From a bacterium (lineage in GTDB: Bacteria; UBA3054): 14,724 bases of DNA. The position numbers and the translations under genes are program-made. A model generated the notes under the pieces. That model saw nothing but the letters and a program-made list of their open reading frames with translations. It had not been told where the DNA came from and did not search any database. Each line of letters opens with the position of its first letter. Position 1 is the stretch's first letter. Location of the stretch: contig JAFYIM010000116.1 of the NCBI GenBank assembly GCA_017538635.1, forward strand, positions 1 through 14,724, written 5' to 3'. This document shows positions 6,934 through 14,724 of the stretch, piece after piece.

Positions 6934-7254
6934 ATGCGTTTCCTTCTCTCCCTTACCGCCATACTGCTCCTTTCTGGCTGCGCCAGCGAGTCGCCCGATA
7001 TTATCGCTTATTCCCTTGAAGAACAGGCTATGGTAATAGACGACGTCTGTCTTGTTGAAACGAAAGCGGAAGAGGAAACGGTCGCTGATTACGAAGACGA
7101 GGAGATCTTCATTACGGCCACTGCCGCTCCGGAAGAAGGCGAGCAGTTCGCCCTCTCCATAGGCAACGAGATCGAGGACACCTTAAGATCCCTTAGGAAG
7201 AAGGAAGCCTTCATCGACAGGAAGGCGCGCTTCCTTGGCTACGACGGGAAGTGA
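6934..7254 (+). CDS. Small acidic lipoprotein, function unknown
   Basis: The 106-residue product has a lipoprotein signal: MRF, a hydrophobic run, then lipobox LLSGC with Cys16 as the lipidation site. The mature part is strongly acidic (for example ETKAEEETVADYEDEE), apart from a basic C-terminal end (KKEAFIDRKARFLGYDGK). No family is recognised. It is the last gene of the plus-strand run, 8 bases after the MDR-like gene, with no SD visible. A rho-independent terminator follows about 17 bases after its stop. The split charge suggests a flexible acidic tether with a basic end, but no role can be assigned. Confidence 0.75.
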   Translation: MRFLLSLTAILLLSGCASESPDIIAYSLEEQAMVIDDVCLVETKAEEETVADYEDEEIFITATAAPEEGEQFALSIGNEIEDTLRSLRKKEAFIDRKARFLGYDGK

Positions 7255-7271
7255 AGAAAATTGAAATGAAT

Positions 7272-7306
7272 AAAAAAAGCGGGGCTTCAAGCCCCGCTCT
7301 TTTTTT
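7272..7306. terminator. Bidirectional rho-independent terminator
   Basis: AGCGGGGC (7278-7285), loop TTCAA, GCCCCGCT (7291-7298) form a perfect 8-bp GC-rich stem. An A-tract precedes it (7272-7278) and a T-rich tract follows (7300-7306), so it can end transcription from both sides: the lipoprotein gene on plus and the Gate protein gene on minus, whose stop codon begins right beside it at 7308. Confidence 0.93.
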
Positions 7307-7307
7307 A

Positions 7308-8462
7308 TCAAAAGATCGTCGATACCAAAAGGTAAACGTAGTGCGCGAAGACGCCGGCGCACAGCCCGCCGATGGTGTGCGAGATCAAAGCCTTGCTGAT
7401 GACGTTGCGGTATCCCAGGGCGTCTAACATCGCCGTGTGGGTGCTAAGGTATCCGCTCCAGCACATGCCGATGGCCGTGAAGACCGCGATGTCGTTGGGC
7501 TTGACGTTCAGTTTCGGGACCAATCCCAAAGCGCTGCCGACGGAACCCATGGCGGTAAGCGGGAAAGCGATGTTCTCGGGGCTCTCAAAACCGAAGAGCC
7601 AATATATGGGATATTTCAAAAAGCCGCAGATCTTCGGAAGCCACTCGACGCCTTCATAGGCGGCGCCGCAGTAACCGACGGCGGGATCCTTCGGGCCGAA
7701 GGTGATCATCATGACGAAGGTGCAGATGATGACGACGCCGGGGATGATGGCCAGGCCGACTTCCACGCCGTTTTTGCCGCCGTCAAGGATGCCGTTCAAA
7801 AAGCGGGCGAAAAGATTCTCTTCCTTGAAAACGCCCTCCTCCTTTTCTTTTTCCTCGATCCTTCTAAGCTCTTCTTCCGTTATGGCCGGCTCGTCGCCGA
7901 CTATCGGCTTAACAAGGAACTGCATTATCCTCGTCGAGACGACGGCGCCGAAGACCGCGCCGAAAAAGCCTACGGCGGCGGCCGTGACAAAGCCCTCGCC
8001 CTCCAGGCTCACCATGTAAGTCAAAACGATAAGCCCCATGCCGAAAGCCGTGCCGAAGTTTGTCAGCGAAACGAGCTGATACTTTTTGAAGAAACGGCTG
8101 AAGGCGCGGTCTTTCGCCAGGGCGATGATCGAGGGATTGTCGGAGAAGAAAGTCATCACTCCGCCAAGCGCCGCGGCGCCGGGAAGATTGAAGATCGGCT
8201 TCATGAATATCCTCAGAAGCTTTTCAAGTGCGGCAACGACGCCGAATTCAATAAGAAGGGCGGAAAGGGCGCCGGCTAGGACGCAGACCGCCATCAGATA
8301 GAAGCAGGTGTTGAGAAGAAGATCGTGGCCGGTGAACATGATCGTCCTGACCATGTTCTTGGCGCCCATGGTGTGGGCCATGGCTCCGAAGACCGCCAGG
8401 AACACTATAAGGAAGATGACGGGCTCCAGCGCTTTCGGTATCAGTTTTTTCTTTTCAGACAT
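7308..8462 (-). CDS. Multi-pass membrane protein of the nucleoside-recognition (Gate) domain type
   Basis: The 384-residue product has roughly eight hydrophobic membrane segments and a charged, Glu/Lys-rich cytoplasmic loop around residues 200-225 that splits it in two halves. Motifs FFSDNPSIIALAKD in the first half, and PGVVIICTFVMM and GMCWSGYLSTHTAMLDALGYR in the second, resemble the Gate or nucleoside-recognition domain proteins related to SpmA/SpmB and YjiH-like membrane proteins. The name is historical; the transported or sensed molecule is not known for most members. The first residues MSEKKK give a cytoplasmic N-terminus. The start at 8462 is supported by a GAGGG SD 7 bases upstream and a promoter further up. 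It is divergent from the MATE gene and shares a terminator with the plus-strand run. Confidence 0.72.
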   Translation of the reverse strand: MSEKKKLIPKALEPVIFLIVFLAVFGAMAHTMGAKNMVRTIMFTGHDLLLNTCFYLMAVCVLAGALSALLIEFGVVAALEKLLRIFMKPIFNLPGAAALGGVMTFFSDNPSIIALAKDRAFSRFFKKYQLVSLTNFGTAFGMGLIVLTYMVSLEGEGFVTAAAVGFFGAVFGAVVSTRIMQFLVKPIVGDEPAITEEELRRIEEKEKEEGVFKEENLFARFLNGILDGGKNGVEVGLAIIPGVVIICTFVMMITFGPKDPAVGYCGAAYEGVEWLPKICGFLKYPIYWLFGFESPENIAFPLTAMGSVGSALGLVPKLNVKPNDIAVFTAIGMCWSGYLSTHTAMLDALGYRNVISKALISHTIGGLCAGVFAHYVYLLVSTIF

Positions 8463-8488
8463 AGATTTCCCTCATTATTTTGGGGGAT

Positions 8489-8517
8489 ATTATATTTTAA
8501 ATTCCTTTCCCAGACAA
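8489..8517 (-). promoter_or_regulatory. Promoter of the Gate-domain protein gene
   Basis: On the minus strand, TTGTCT (8517-8512) and TATAAT (8494-8489) are separated by 17 bases, a good sigma-70-type pair. The leader of about 20 bases carries GAGGG as SD before the ATG at 8462. Confidence 0.65.
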
Positions 8518-8558
8518 GGGGAAACATTATGCCGTATCTTCTTTTATCGGATATATAG

Positions 8559-8564
8559 TAAAAT
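8559..8564 (+). promoter_or_regulatory. Possible -10 element just before the MATE gene
   Basis: TAAAAT ends 8 bases before the ATG at 8573. An overlapping alternative, TATAGT, is at 8554-8559. No convincing -35 or SD is seen. The arrangement resembles the near-leaderless starts at 942 and 1623 but lacks the TG extension. Confidence 0.35.
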
Positions 8565-8572
8565 AACCGAAC

Positions 8573-9952
8573 ATGGAAAATGAAATAAAAGAACCCGTGA
8601 GGGGCATAGACATCATGAAGAAGATCGTGAAGGTCTCCTTCCCGATGATGGTCACAAACGCGGCCTTCGCGCTGCTTTTGTTCTGCGACCGCATGATGCT
8701 CGCGCATTACAACCTGGACGCTGCCGGCGCCTCCATGAGCGCCGGGACCATATCCTTCACAGTCCAGTGCTTTTTCGCCGGCGTGGCCGTTTACACCACG
8801 ACCTTGGTGGCGCAGTATTTCGGCGCCAAGGACAAGAAGATGGTCTCCGTTTCCGTCTGGCAGAGCCTTTATTTCGTCTGGCTGGTCGGCAGCACCGTGC
8901 CTTTCCTGACGAGGCCCTTGGGCATGTTCATTTTGGAGAAGGCGGCGCATTCCCCGAACATTCTCGTGATGGAGAAAGCCTATTTTTCCTACGTGGCTTT
9001 CTACATGATCATTCCTTTGACGAACATCGTGCTGTCGAGCTTTTTCAACGGCCGCTCGATGGTCTGGGTCTCCACCATCGCCAACGTTTTCGGCTGCATA
9101 GCCAACGTTTTTTTGAACTACGTTTTCATTTTCGGAAAATACGGTGTTCCGGAAATGGGCATCGAGGGCGCTGCCATTGCGACCATCATCGCCGGATTTA
9201 TGACGACGCTGGCGCTTTTTTCCTTCATCGTCTTCATGCCTTCCACGAGGGAATATTCCTTCTTTGGCGCCTGGCGTTTTAGGAAATCGTCCTTTCTGAA
9301 CCTTCTCAGGTTCGGTCTTCCGACAGGCCTTATGTTCGGACTCGACAACGCGGCCTTCGCGGCGCAGATCCTTTTCACCGGGCGCATAAGCGACGACGCT
9401 CTGAACGCCACCACCGTGATCTTCAGCATCCAGAACCTGATCTTTTTGCCTATCCTTTCCGTTGCCCACGGTGCGGCCATCATAATGGCGCAGTTCATCG
9501 GCATGGACAGGAAGGATCTCGGGAAGAAGGCCGTTTACCAGGGGCTTCTCCTGGGGGAGATACTTGTCGTTGTCATCGCTTTAATTATCGTCGCCTTCAC
9601 CAGGGAGATCTTCGACACTTTCTGCGGCGGGAAGCATACGGAAGCGATCTACGTGATGACGAGGAATCTTCTCTACACCATGATGATCTTCAACTTCGCG
9701 GACGTTTTCAACGTCGGCCTTAACAACGCCCTGCGCTCGGCAGGGGACACAGTCTTTCCGATGGTCACTTCGGTCTCTCTCAGCTGGCTCTTCTTCGTGC
9801 CTGCGCTTTATCTGGCGACGGAAGTCATGCACCTCGGCATCTACTCCGTCTGGTCCATAACGGGCGTGCTTTTTTTAGTCTCCGCGATCATTTACTGGGC
9901 CCGCTTCAAAAGCGGCAAGTGGCAGACGTTCCAGGTCATGGAAAAGAATTAA
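8573..9952 (+). CDS. MATE-family multidrug/cation efflux transporter
   Basis: MATE proteins export organic cations, drugs or metabolites in exchange for sodium ions or protons. The 459-residue product has the family length and about twelve hydrophobic segments in two similar halves. Diagnostic stretches include the start KKIVKVSFPMMVTNAAFALL, the loop FNGRSMVWVSTIANVFGCI followed by a long hydrophobic pair and GIEGAAIATIIAG in the first half. Equivalent features in the second half are LRFGLPTGLMFGLDNAAF and NNALRSAGDTVFPM. Substrate and coupling ion cannot be told from this. It is divergent from the Gate-domain gene across 110 bases. It precedes argG by 71 bases, but argG has its own promoter, so the two are probably separate units. 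No SD is seen before the ATG. Confidence 0.93.
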   Translation: MENEIKEPVRGIDIMKKIVKVSFPMMVTNAAFALLLFCDRMMLAHYNLDAAGASMSAGTISFTVQCFFAGVAVYTTTLVAQYFGAKDKKMVSVSVWQSLYFVWLVGSTVPFLTRPLGMFILEKAAHSPNILVMEKAYFSYVAFYMIIPLTNIVLSSFFNGRSMVWVSTIANVFGCIANVFLNYVFIFGKYGVPEMGIEGAAIATIIAGFMTTLALFSFIVFMPSTREYSFFGAWRFRKSSFLNLLRFGLPTGLMFGLDNAAFAAQILFTGRISDDALNATTVIFSIQNLIFLPILSVAHGAAIIMAQFIGMDRKDLGKKAVYQGLLLGEILVVVIALIIVAFTREIFDTFCGGKHTEAIYVMTRNLLYTMMIFNFADVFNVGLNNALRSAGDTVFPMVTSVSLSWLFFVPALYLATEVMHLGIYSVWSITGVLFLVSAIIYWARFKSGKWQTFQVMEKN

Positions 9953-9960
9953 AAATATCG

Positions 9961-9989
9961 TTGGATTTGAGATCTGAAATTGATAAAAT
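9961..9989 (+). promoter_or_regulatory. argG promoter
   Basis: TTGGAT (9961-9966) and TAAAAT (9984-9989) are 17 bases apart, with a TG extension at 9981-9982. The predicted start near 9996 gives a leader of about 28 bases, with SD AGGAG at 10011-10015, 8 bases before the ATG. Confidence 0.7.
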
Positions 9990-10023
9990 AATAGAAAAAT
10001 CAAAAATATAAGGAGAAATACTT

Positions 10024-11265
10024 ATGGCATTGACCGTCAATGAACTTAAAGGAAAAAAACTCGGCGTCTGCGTGTCAGGCGGCTTGGACAGCAAAACTAT
10101 TTCCGTCAGGTTAAGGGAAGCCGGTGCGAAAGTTCTGTGCTTCACGGCTGACTTAGGCCAGCCCGACGAAAAGGACATCCGCGACGTGGCTAAGAAAATG
10201 GCCCCCTGCGGCGTCAAGACCGTCATAGTGGACGTCAAAAAAGAGATGGCGGAAGCCTGCTTCAAGACCATCAAAGCGGAAGCCACTTACGACGGCGGCT
10301 ACTGGAACTCCACCGGCATCGGCCGCGCCGTGACCGTCAAAAAGCTTGTTCTGGAAATGAAGAAGCGCGGTATCGACATCCTTGTCCACGGCGCCACCGG
10401 CCGCGGCAACGACCAGATGAGGTTCGAGCGCTACACCAACCAGTTCGCTCCCAAGATGACGGTTTACGCCCCCTGGCGCGACGCCGCGCTCTTGAAAGAA
10501 TTCCCGGGCCGCACCCAGATGTGCGAATACCTAGCCAAGCACGGCATCATCGCTTTCCCGGGCGGCAAGAAGCGCTATTCAACCGACTGCAACGTCGCCG
10601 GCCTTTCCCACGAGGCTGAGGACCTTGAGAGCATGGAGACCGCCATGACGATCGTCGAACCGACCATGGGCGTCTGGCCCATGCAGGCTCCCAACAAGAT
10701 CGAAAGCGTCGAGATCGAATTCAAGGAAGGCCGTCCTGTGGCCATCAACGGCGAGAAGCTGAAACCCTTCGACCTTCTGGTCAAAGCCAACGAAGTGGGC
10801 GGACGCAACGGCATCGGCATGAGCCATGCGTTGGAAAACCGCATCATAGGCACCAAGAGCCGCGGCGTTTACGAAGCCCCGGGCATGGAGCTTTTAGGCA
10901 AGTCTCTTCGCTACGTCTATCACGCCATCCTTGACAAGCGTGCCACCACCATGTTCGACCGTCTCTCCCGCTTCATCGCGGTGCAGATCTACGACGGCCG
11001 CTACTACGACCTCGCTACGAAAGCGGCCTTCGCGGCAATCGACACCTTCGCCGCCAAAGCCACCGGCAAGGTCAAAGTCGGCCTCTACAAGGGCAACATC
11101 TTCTTCCAGTCCCTGACGGGCGTCAAAGCCAGCCTCTACTTCGAAGCCGACGCCTCCATGGAAGCCAGCAAGGGATTGAATCCCGTGAGCTCCCAGGGCT
11201 TCGCCGAGATACAGAGCGTGGAAGCCCGCTCCATGGCCAAGGCCGGCCAGGTTTCCGAAGAATGA
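10024..11265 (+). CDS. argG: Argininosuccinate synthase
   Basis: ArgG joins citrulline and aspartate using ATP to give argininosuccinate, the penultimate step of arginine synthesis. The 413-residue protein has the N-type ATP pyrophosphatase P-loop SGGLDSK (18-24), FTADLGQPDE (40-49), HGATGRGNDQMRFERY near 125, YSTDCNVAGLSHEAEDLE near 186, and SRGVYEAPGMELL near 280. The FTADLGQPDE and GRGNDQMRFERY features resemble the E. coli-type branch more than the commoner shorter type. The P-loop reads LDSK where most family members have LDTS. The gene has its own promoter and SD, and ends at a terminator shared with the opposing fumarase gene. No argH is in the window. Many codons end in C, more strikingly than in its neighbours, as expected for high expression. 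Confidence 0.95.
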   Translation: MALTVNELKGKKLGVCVSGGLDSKTISVRLREAGAKVLCFTADLGQPDEKDIRDVAKKMAPCGVKTVIVDVKKEMAEACFKTIKAEATYDGGYWNSTGIGRAVTVKKLVLEMKKRGIDILVHGATGRGNDQMRFERYTNQFAPKMTVYAPWRDAALLKEFPGRTQMCEYLAKHGIIAFPGGKKRYSTDCNVAGLSHEAEDLESMETAMTIVEPTMGVWPMQAPNKIESVEIEFKEGRPVAINGEKLKPFDLLVKANEVGGRNGIGMSHALENRIIGTKSRGVYEAPGMELLGKSLRYVYHAILDKRATTMFDRLSRFIAVQIYDGRYYDLATKAAFAAIDTFAAKATGKVKVGLYKGNIFFQSLTGVKASLYFEADASMEASKGLNPVSSQGFAEIQSVEARSMAKAGQVSEE

Positions 11266-11284
11266 TATCCTTAAAAAACGGCAC

Positions 11285-11318
11285 AAAAAAAAGACGCGCA
11301 TAAAGCGCGTCTTTTTTT
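11285..11318. terminator. Bidirectional rho-independent terminator
   Basis: GACGCGC (11293-11299), loop ATAAA, GCGCGTC (11305-11311) form a perfect 7-bp stem. It is flanked by eight A (11285-11292) and seven T (11312-11318), which can extend the stem. It lies between the convergent argG (stop at 11265) and fumarase subunit gene (stop at 11335), serving both. Confidence 0.93.
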
Positions 11319-11334
11319 GTCGATAAACTTTGTC

Positions 11335-12177
11335 TTACAATTCTGCCGAAGCGCAGCGGGCGGCGTGGCAGTTGAGGCAGATCGCGACTGGAAGACTGGC
11401 GATGTGGCAGGGAGCCGTTTCGATGAAGATGTCGAGAACGGTGGGGGAGCCGCCTAAGCCCAGGGGTCCCTGTCCCGTTGCGTTCAATTCCGTCTTCAGC
11501 TCCTCTTCAAAGGCGGCGTAGAAAGGATCCGGGTTCCTGTGCCCGATCTCTCTTAAAAGGGCCTTCTTGGCGAGAGTCGGGGCTTTGGAGCCGTCTCCGC
11601 CTAATCCTACGCCGACGACCAAGGGGGGGCAGGCGTTGCCGCCGGAATTTTTGACGGCTTCAATTACGGCTTTCTTTACGCCATCTTTCCCGTCGGCGGG
11701 GCGGAGCATTATTAGTTTCGTCATGTTCTCGCAGCCGGCGCCCTTGGGGAGGACGGTGACTTTCACTTTTTCGCCGTCAACCGGAATAACGGTGAGGGAG
11801 GCGGGAGTGTTGTCGTTGGTGTTCACCCTGTCGAGAGGATCTTTTACTATGGAGCGGCGGAGATAGGCTTCTTCCACGGCTTTTCTGACGCCGTTGTCAA
11901 CCGCTTCCTGGAGCGTGCCAACGTCCAGGGAAACCTGCGCTCCCCATTCGATGAAGACAACGGTCGTGCCGGTGTCCTGGCAGATGGGGAGCGCCTCGGT
12001 TTCAGCGATCTTGGCGTTTTTGCAGATGATCTCGAGAACCTGCTTGGAGCGTTCGCCTTCGGCCTTCTCGCGAGCTTCCTCAAGAGCCGAATGAACGCCT
12101 TTCGGAAGAAATACGCAAGCTTTTTTCAGAAGCGAGCAAACGGCTTCTGAAACGGTCTCTTTTGAGATCACCCGCAT
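11335..12177 (-). CDS. fumA: Class I (4Fe-4S) fumarate hydratase, alpha subunit
   Basis: This 280-residue protein matches the catalytic alpha half of two-part class I fumarases and tartrate dehydratases (Fe-S hydro-lyase, alpha type), which interconvert fumarate and malate. The likely cluster cysteines are Cys66 (PICQDTGT), Cys183 (NACPPLVVGVGLGG) and Cys270 (LNCHAAR). NTNDNTPAS (119-127) and KGAGCENM (145-152) are family signatures; the latter usually reads GSEN, so Cys149 is a local variation. The beta subunit, normally next door as a separate gene or fused, is not in the window, so it must be elsewhere if the enzyme is active. The gene lies 6 bases after the lipoprotein gene at the end of the trpB run. 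L-tartrate dehydratase alpha (TtdA) is an alternative name. No SD is obvious before the ATG. Confidence 0.9.
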   Translation of the reverse strand: MRVISKETVSEAVCSLLKKACVFLPKGVHSALEEAREKAEGERSKQVLEIICKNAKIAETEALPICQDTGTTVVFIEWGAQVSLDVGTLQEAVDNGVRKAVEEAYLRRSIVKDPLDRVNTNDNTPASLTVIPVDGEKVKVTVLPKGAGCENMTKLIMLRPADGKDGVKKAVIEAVKNSGGNACPPLVVGVGLGGDGSKAPTLAKKALLREIGHRNPDPFYAAFEEELKTELNATGQGPLGLGGSPTVLDIFIETAPCHIASLPVAICLNCHAARCASAEL

Positions 12178-12183
12178 AGGAAA

Positions 12184-12672
12184 TCAGTAAACGATGATGT
12201 CGTTGTTGCAGTAGGGGCAGCGGACTTTCTGGCCTTTCACGTTGATCGTCACGAGCTTGCTGCAGTGCGGGCAGGCGTAAACGTTGTTGGCCTGCTGGGC
12301 GGTCGGAGCGATGGTGGCGGCAGGCACGGTGGTGTACTGCTGTTGCTGCTGGTACTGCTGCTGGTATTGGGTCTGCTGGGCGATCTGGAGGGCGGCGTCA
12401 GCCTTTTCGTTGGCTTCCGCAGCCTGGCCGGTGGCGTAGCCCTGGCTGGCGCCTACCATTGCGCCGATGCCGGCGCCCATGCCGGAACCGATGGCAACGC
12501 CTGCGCCGGGATGACCGACGGCGTTGCCTACGATCGCGCCGATACCGGCGCCCAAACCGGCGCCTAAAGTCGTGCCGATGGCCGTTCCGTAACCTACGTG
12601 TCTTTCAGTGGTGGTGCAGCCGGTGACCGCAAGGATGGCTGCCAGAGCGATGATGGTAAAAATGCGGATCAT
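12184..12672 (-). CDS. Glycine-zipper lipoprotein with a C-terminal zinc ribbon
   Basis: The 162-residue product begins with a lipoprotein signal ending in AVTGC (Cys19). Residues 30-75 are a glycine-zipper region with repeated GxxxG spacing (GAGLGAGIGAIVG and GSGMGAGIGAMVG), as in the SlyB/OsmB type of envelope lipoproteins, and probably insert into a membrane. A helical Ala-rich part (83-98) and a Gln-rich linker (99-112) follow. The C-terminus has two CxxC knuckles, Cys134/137 (ACPHCSKL) and Cys152/155 (RCPYCNND), a compact zinc ribbon. Zinc ribbons are usually cytoplasmic, so one on a predicted lipoprotein is unusual. Its gene lies 20 bases after trpB and 6 before the fumarase gene; cotranscription is likely. 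A function cannot be named. Confidence 0.85.
   Translation of the reverse strand: MIRIFTIIALAAILAVTGCTTTERHVGYGTAIGTTLGAGLGAGIGAIVGNAVGHPGAGVAIGSGMGAGIGAMVGASQGYATGQAAEANEKADAALQIAQQTQYQQQYQQQQQYTTVPAATIAPTAQQANNVYACPHCSKLVTINVKGQKVRCPYCNNDIIVY
12335..12376. repeat. CTG/CAG-rich tract encoding the Gln linker
   Basis: The plus strand here is mostly CTG, TTG and GTA-type triplets, corresponding on the coding (minus) strand to runs of CAG/CAA (Gln) with interspersed TAC (Tyr). It lies inside the lipoprotein gene and is an imperfect triplet repeat. Confidence 0.6.
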
Positions 12673-12692
12673 AGTTCGTCTCGTTTTGTTTA

Positions 12693-13919
<1,227 letters not shown>

Positions 13920-13924
13920 TGTCG

Positions 13925-13929
13925 CTCCT
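13925..13929 (-). promoter_or_regulatory. Shine-Dalgarno deciding the trpB start
   Basis: AGGAG on the minus strand, 5 bases before the ATG at 13919, supports this start over the upstream in-frame ATG at 13946. Confidence 0.8.
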
Positions 13930-13959
13930 CTTTGGAATTTAAGCATAATTATCTACTGA

Positions 13960-13988
13960 ATACTACCACAAAATTGGGATAAATTCAA
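13960..13988 (-). promoter_or_regulatory. trpB promoter
   Basis: On the minus strand, TTGAAT (13988-13983) and TAGTAT (13965-13960) are 17 bases apart, with a TGG extension before the -10 (13968-13966). The predicted start near 13953 gives a leader of about 33 bases. I saw no attenuator-like hairpin or leader peptide in it. Confidence 0.65.
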
Positions 13989-14056
13989 GGTAAAAAGACT
14001 GATTGGCGAGGGATTTTCCGCCCCTTGGCACGCGCTCCTCAAATCATTGTCGATTA

Positions 14057-14065
14057 TGGTATAAT
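14057..14065 (+). promoter_or_regulatory. Extended -10 promoter of the last gene
   Basis: TGGTATAAT is a perfect extended -10 (hexamer 14060-14065). No good -35 is seen at 16-18 bases. The predicted start near 14072 gives a leader of about 42 AT-rich bases with SD AGGAG (14101-14105) 8 bases before the ATG. Confidence 0.65.
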
Positions 14066-14113
14066 GAAAAATACTATTACTTTAAATTTAAGCGAAAATA
14101 AGGAGTACTTTAC

Positions 14114-14724
14114 ATGGGTATCGGAGATTTTTTCTCTGGCATCAAAGGGAAAGTGACGGAATCCGTCATGGAAAAAGCTATTGAGAACATGCGCGACATG
14201 AAGGCCCCCGTAAAGGAGGGGACCGTCAATGATTTCATAGAAGAATGCCTCTTCGGCAAGAACGGCATCAAGAAGGCCAGCGTTGACCTGAGCAGGGACG
14301 GCGTGGAAGTGAAGGTTTCCTATTCTGACGGCAGGGAAAGCACAAAGCGCAAACTGGAGTTTGAGAAGATGATCTGGACTCCGCAGAAAAAAGCCTTCAA
14401 TTTCATATGCGGCGACGAGCCCTTGGATTGGGCGACCTACGCCTGCATCTGCGTGACCCTAGCTACGCTTTTGCGTCAGATCATGGGCTTCAACGAAAAG
14501 AAGAAACCTTACAAGGATGAATTCTCCCGCGAGATCCCGCTTATGATAGAAGGCATTCTTCAAAAGGACGGCAAAGTCAACTTCGACCTCAGAAGAGTGC
14601 CGTTTTTGAGGCAGTATTATTATTTCAAGGTCATGGGGCAGGCCCCTCTGGATTACTTGAACGTTGTCGACTGCTGGCTGGAAGGCGGCAAATTCATCGT
14701 GCGCATCGACAACAACGCGGTCGT
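14114..14724 (+). CDS. N-terminal part of an unrecognised protein (runs off the window)
   Basis: An open frame starts at ATG 14114 behind AGGAG (14101-14105, spacing 8) and an extended -10 promoter, and continues for 203 codons to the window end without a stop. It starts MGIGDFFSGIKGKVTESVM and contains TVNDFIEECLFGKNGIKKA near residues 38-56, a VDLSRDGVEVKVSYSDG strand pair, a mildly hydrophobic stretch CICVTLATLL near 110-120, and alternating charged and aromatic segments later. There is no signal peptide, so it is probably cytoplasmic. I do not recognise the family. Codon use looks like its neighbours, which supports a real gene. It is divergent from trpB across 194 bases that hold promoters for both. 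Confidence 0.85.
   Translation, partial: MGIGDFFSGIKGKVTESVMEKAIENMRDMKAPVKEGTVNDFIEECLFGKNGIKKASVDLSRDGVEVKVSYSDGRESTKRKLEFEKMIWTPQKKAFNFICGDEPLDWATYACICVTLATLLRQIMGFNEKKKPYKDEFSREIPLMIEGILQKDGKVNFDLRRVPFLRQYYYFKVMGQAPLDYLNVVDCWLEGGKFIVRIDNNAV

Noticed and set aside
7437..8279. Long plus-strand open frame antisense to the Gate-domain gene
   Set aside because: It is a shadow of the membrane-protein gene: highly charged, low-complexity translation, no SD or promoter, and the opposite strand has clear membrane segments.
8441..9469. Long minus-strand open frame antisense to the MATE gene
   Set aside because: Its translation is rich in His, Gly, Asp and Arg with no domain pattern, while the plus strand encodes a clear MATE protein.
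13920..14113. Possible trp attenuator, riboswitch or small RNA in the divergent region
   Set aside because: Only promoter elements and SDs are visible; there are no Trp-rich leader peptide, conserved aptamer pattern or terminator hairpin.

Overview
This is an ordinary-looking bacterial chromosomal segment, G+C a little above half by eye, packed with protein genes on both strands. I see no tRNA, rRNA, CRISPR array, insertion sequence or phage gene, and no gene-free stretch over 300 bases. The gene set suggests an anaerobic or fermentative bacterium: an NfnAB/SudBA-type flavin and iron-sulfur oxidoreductase pair, an oxygen-sensitive class I fumarase subunit, and MutL carrying its own endonuclease motif. 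Three lipoproteins or secreted proteins fit a diderm cell envelope, but the phylum cannot be fixed from this window.

Layout. Positions 1-119 hold the 3' end of an unrecognised plus-strand gene, converging on a secreted protein with an internal domain duplication (126-893, minus). A tight plus-strand run follows (942-7254): HAD phosphatase, mutL, a zinc-ribbon membrane protein, the nfnA/nfnB-like pair (overlapping by ATGA), a degenerate MDR dehydrogenase and a small acidic lipoprotein. It ends at a bidirectional terminator (7272-7306) shared with a minus-strand Gate-domain membrane protein (7308-8462). Divergent from that gene is a MATE transporter (8573-9952), followed by argG with its own promoter and Shine-Dalgarno (SD) site (10024-11265). 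A second bidirectional terminator (11285-11318) separates argG from a minus-strand run whose transcription order is trpB, a glycine-zipper/zinc-ribbon lipoprotein, then the fumarase alpha subunit (13919 down to 11335). Divergent from trpB, a plus-strand gene of unknown function (14114 onward) runs off the window end.

Metabolically, NfnAB-like enzymes link NADH, NADPH and reduced ferredoxin, fumarase interconverts fumarate and malate, ArgG commits citrulline and aspartate to arginine synthesis (which later releases fumarate), and TrpB makes tryptophan. Partner subunits or pathway neighbours (fumarase beta, trpA, argH, mutS) are absent from the visible window.

The most unusual pattern is in gene starts. 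Several genes have a TGnTAnAAT extended -10 element only 6-9 bases before the ATG and no clear SD, implying leaderless or nearly leaderless mRNAs, while other genes have ordinary leaders with AGGAG-type SDs. I found no convincing new defence or mobile system. The best novelty candidates are the start-signal dichotomy, the exported zinc-ribbon lipoprotein, the duplicated secreted protein, the degenerate MDR protein and the unrecognised gene at the right edge.
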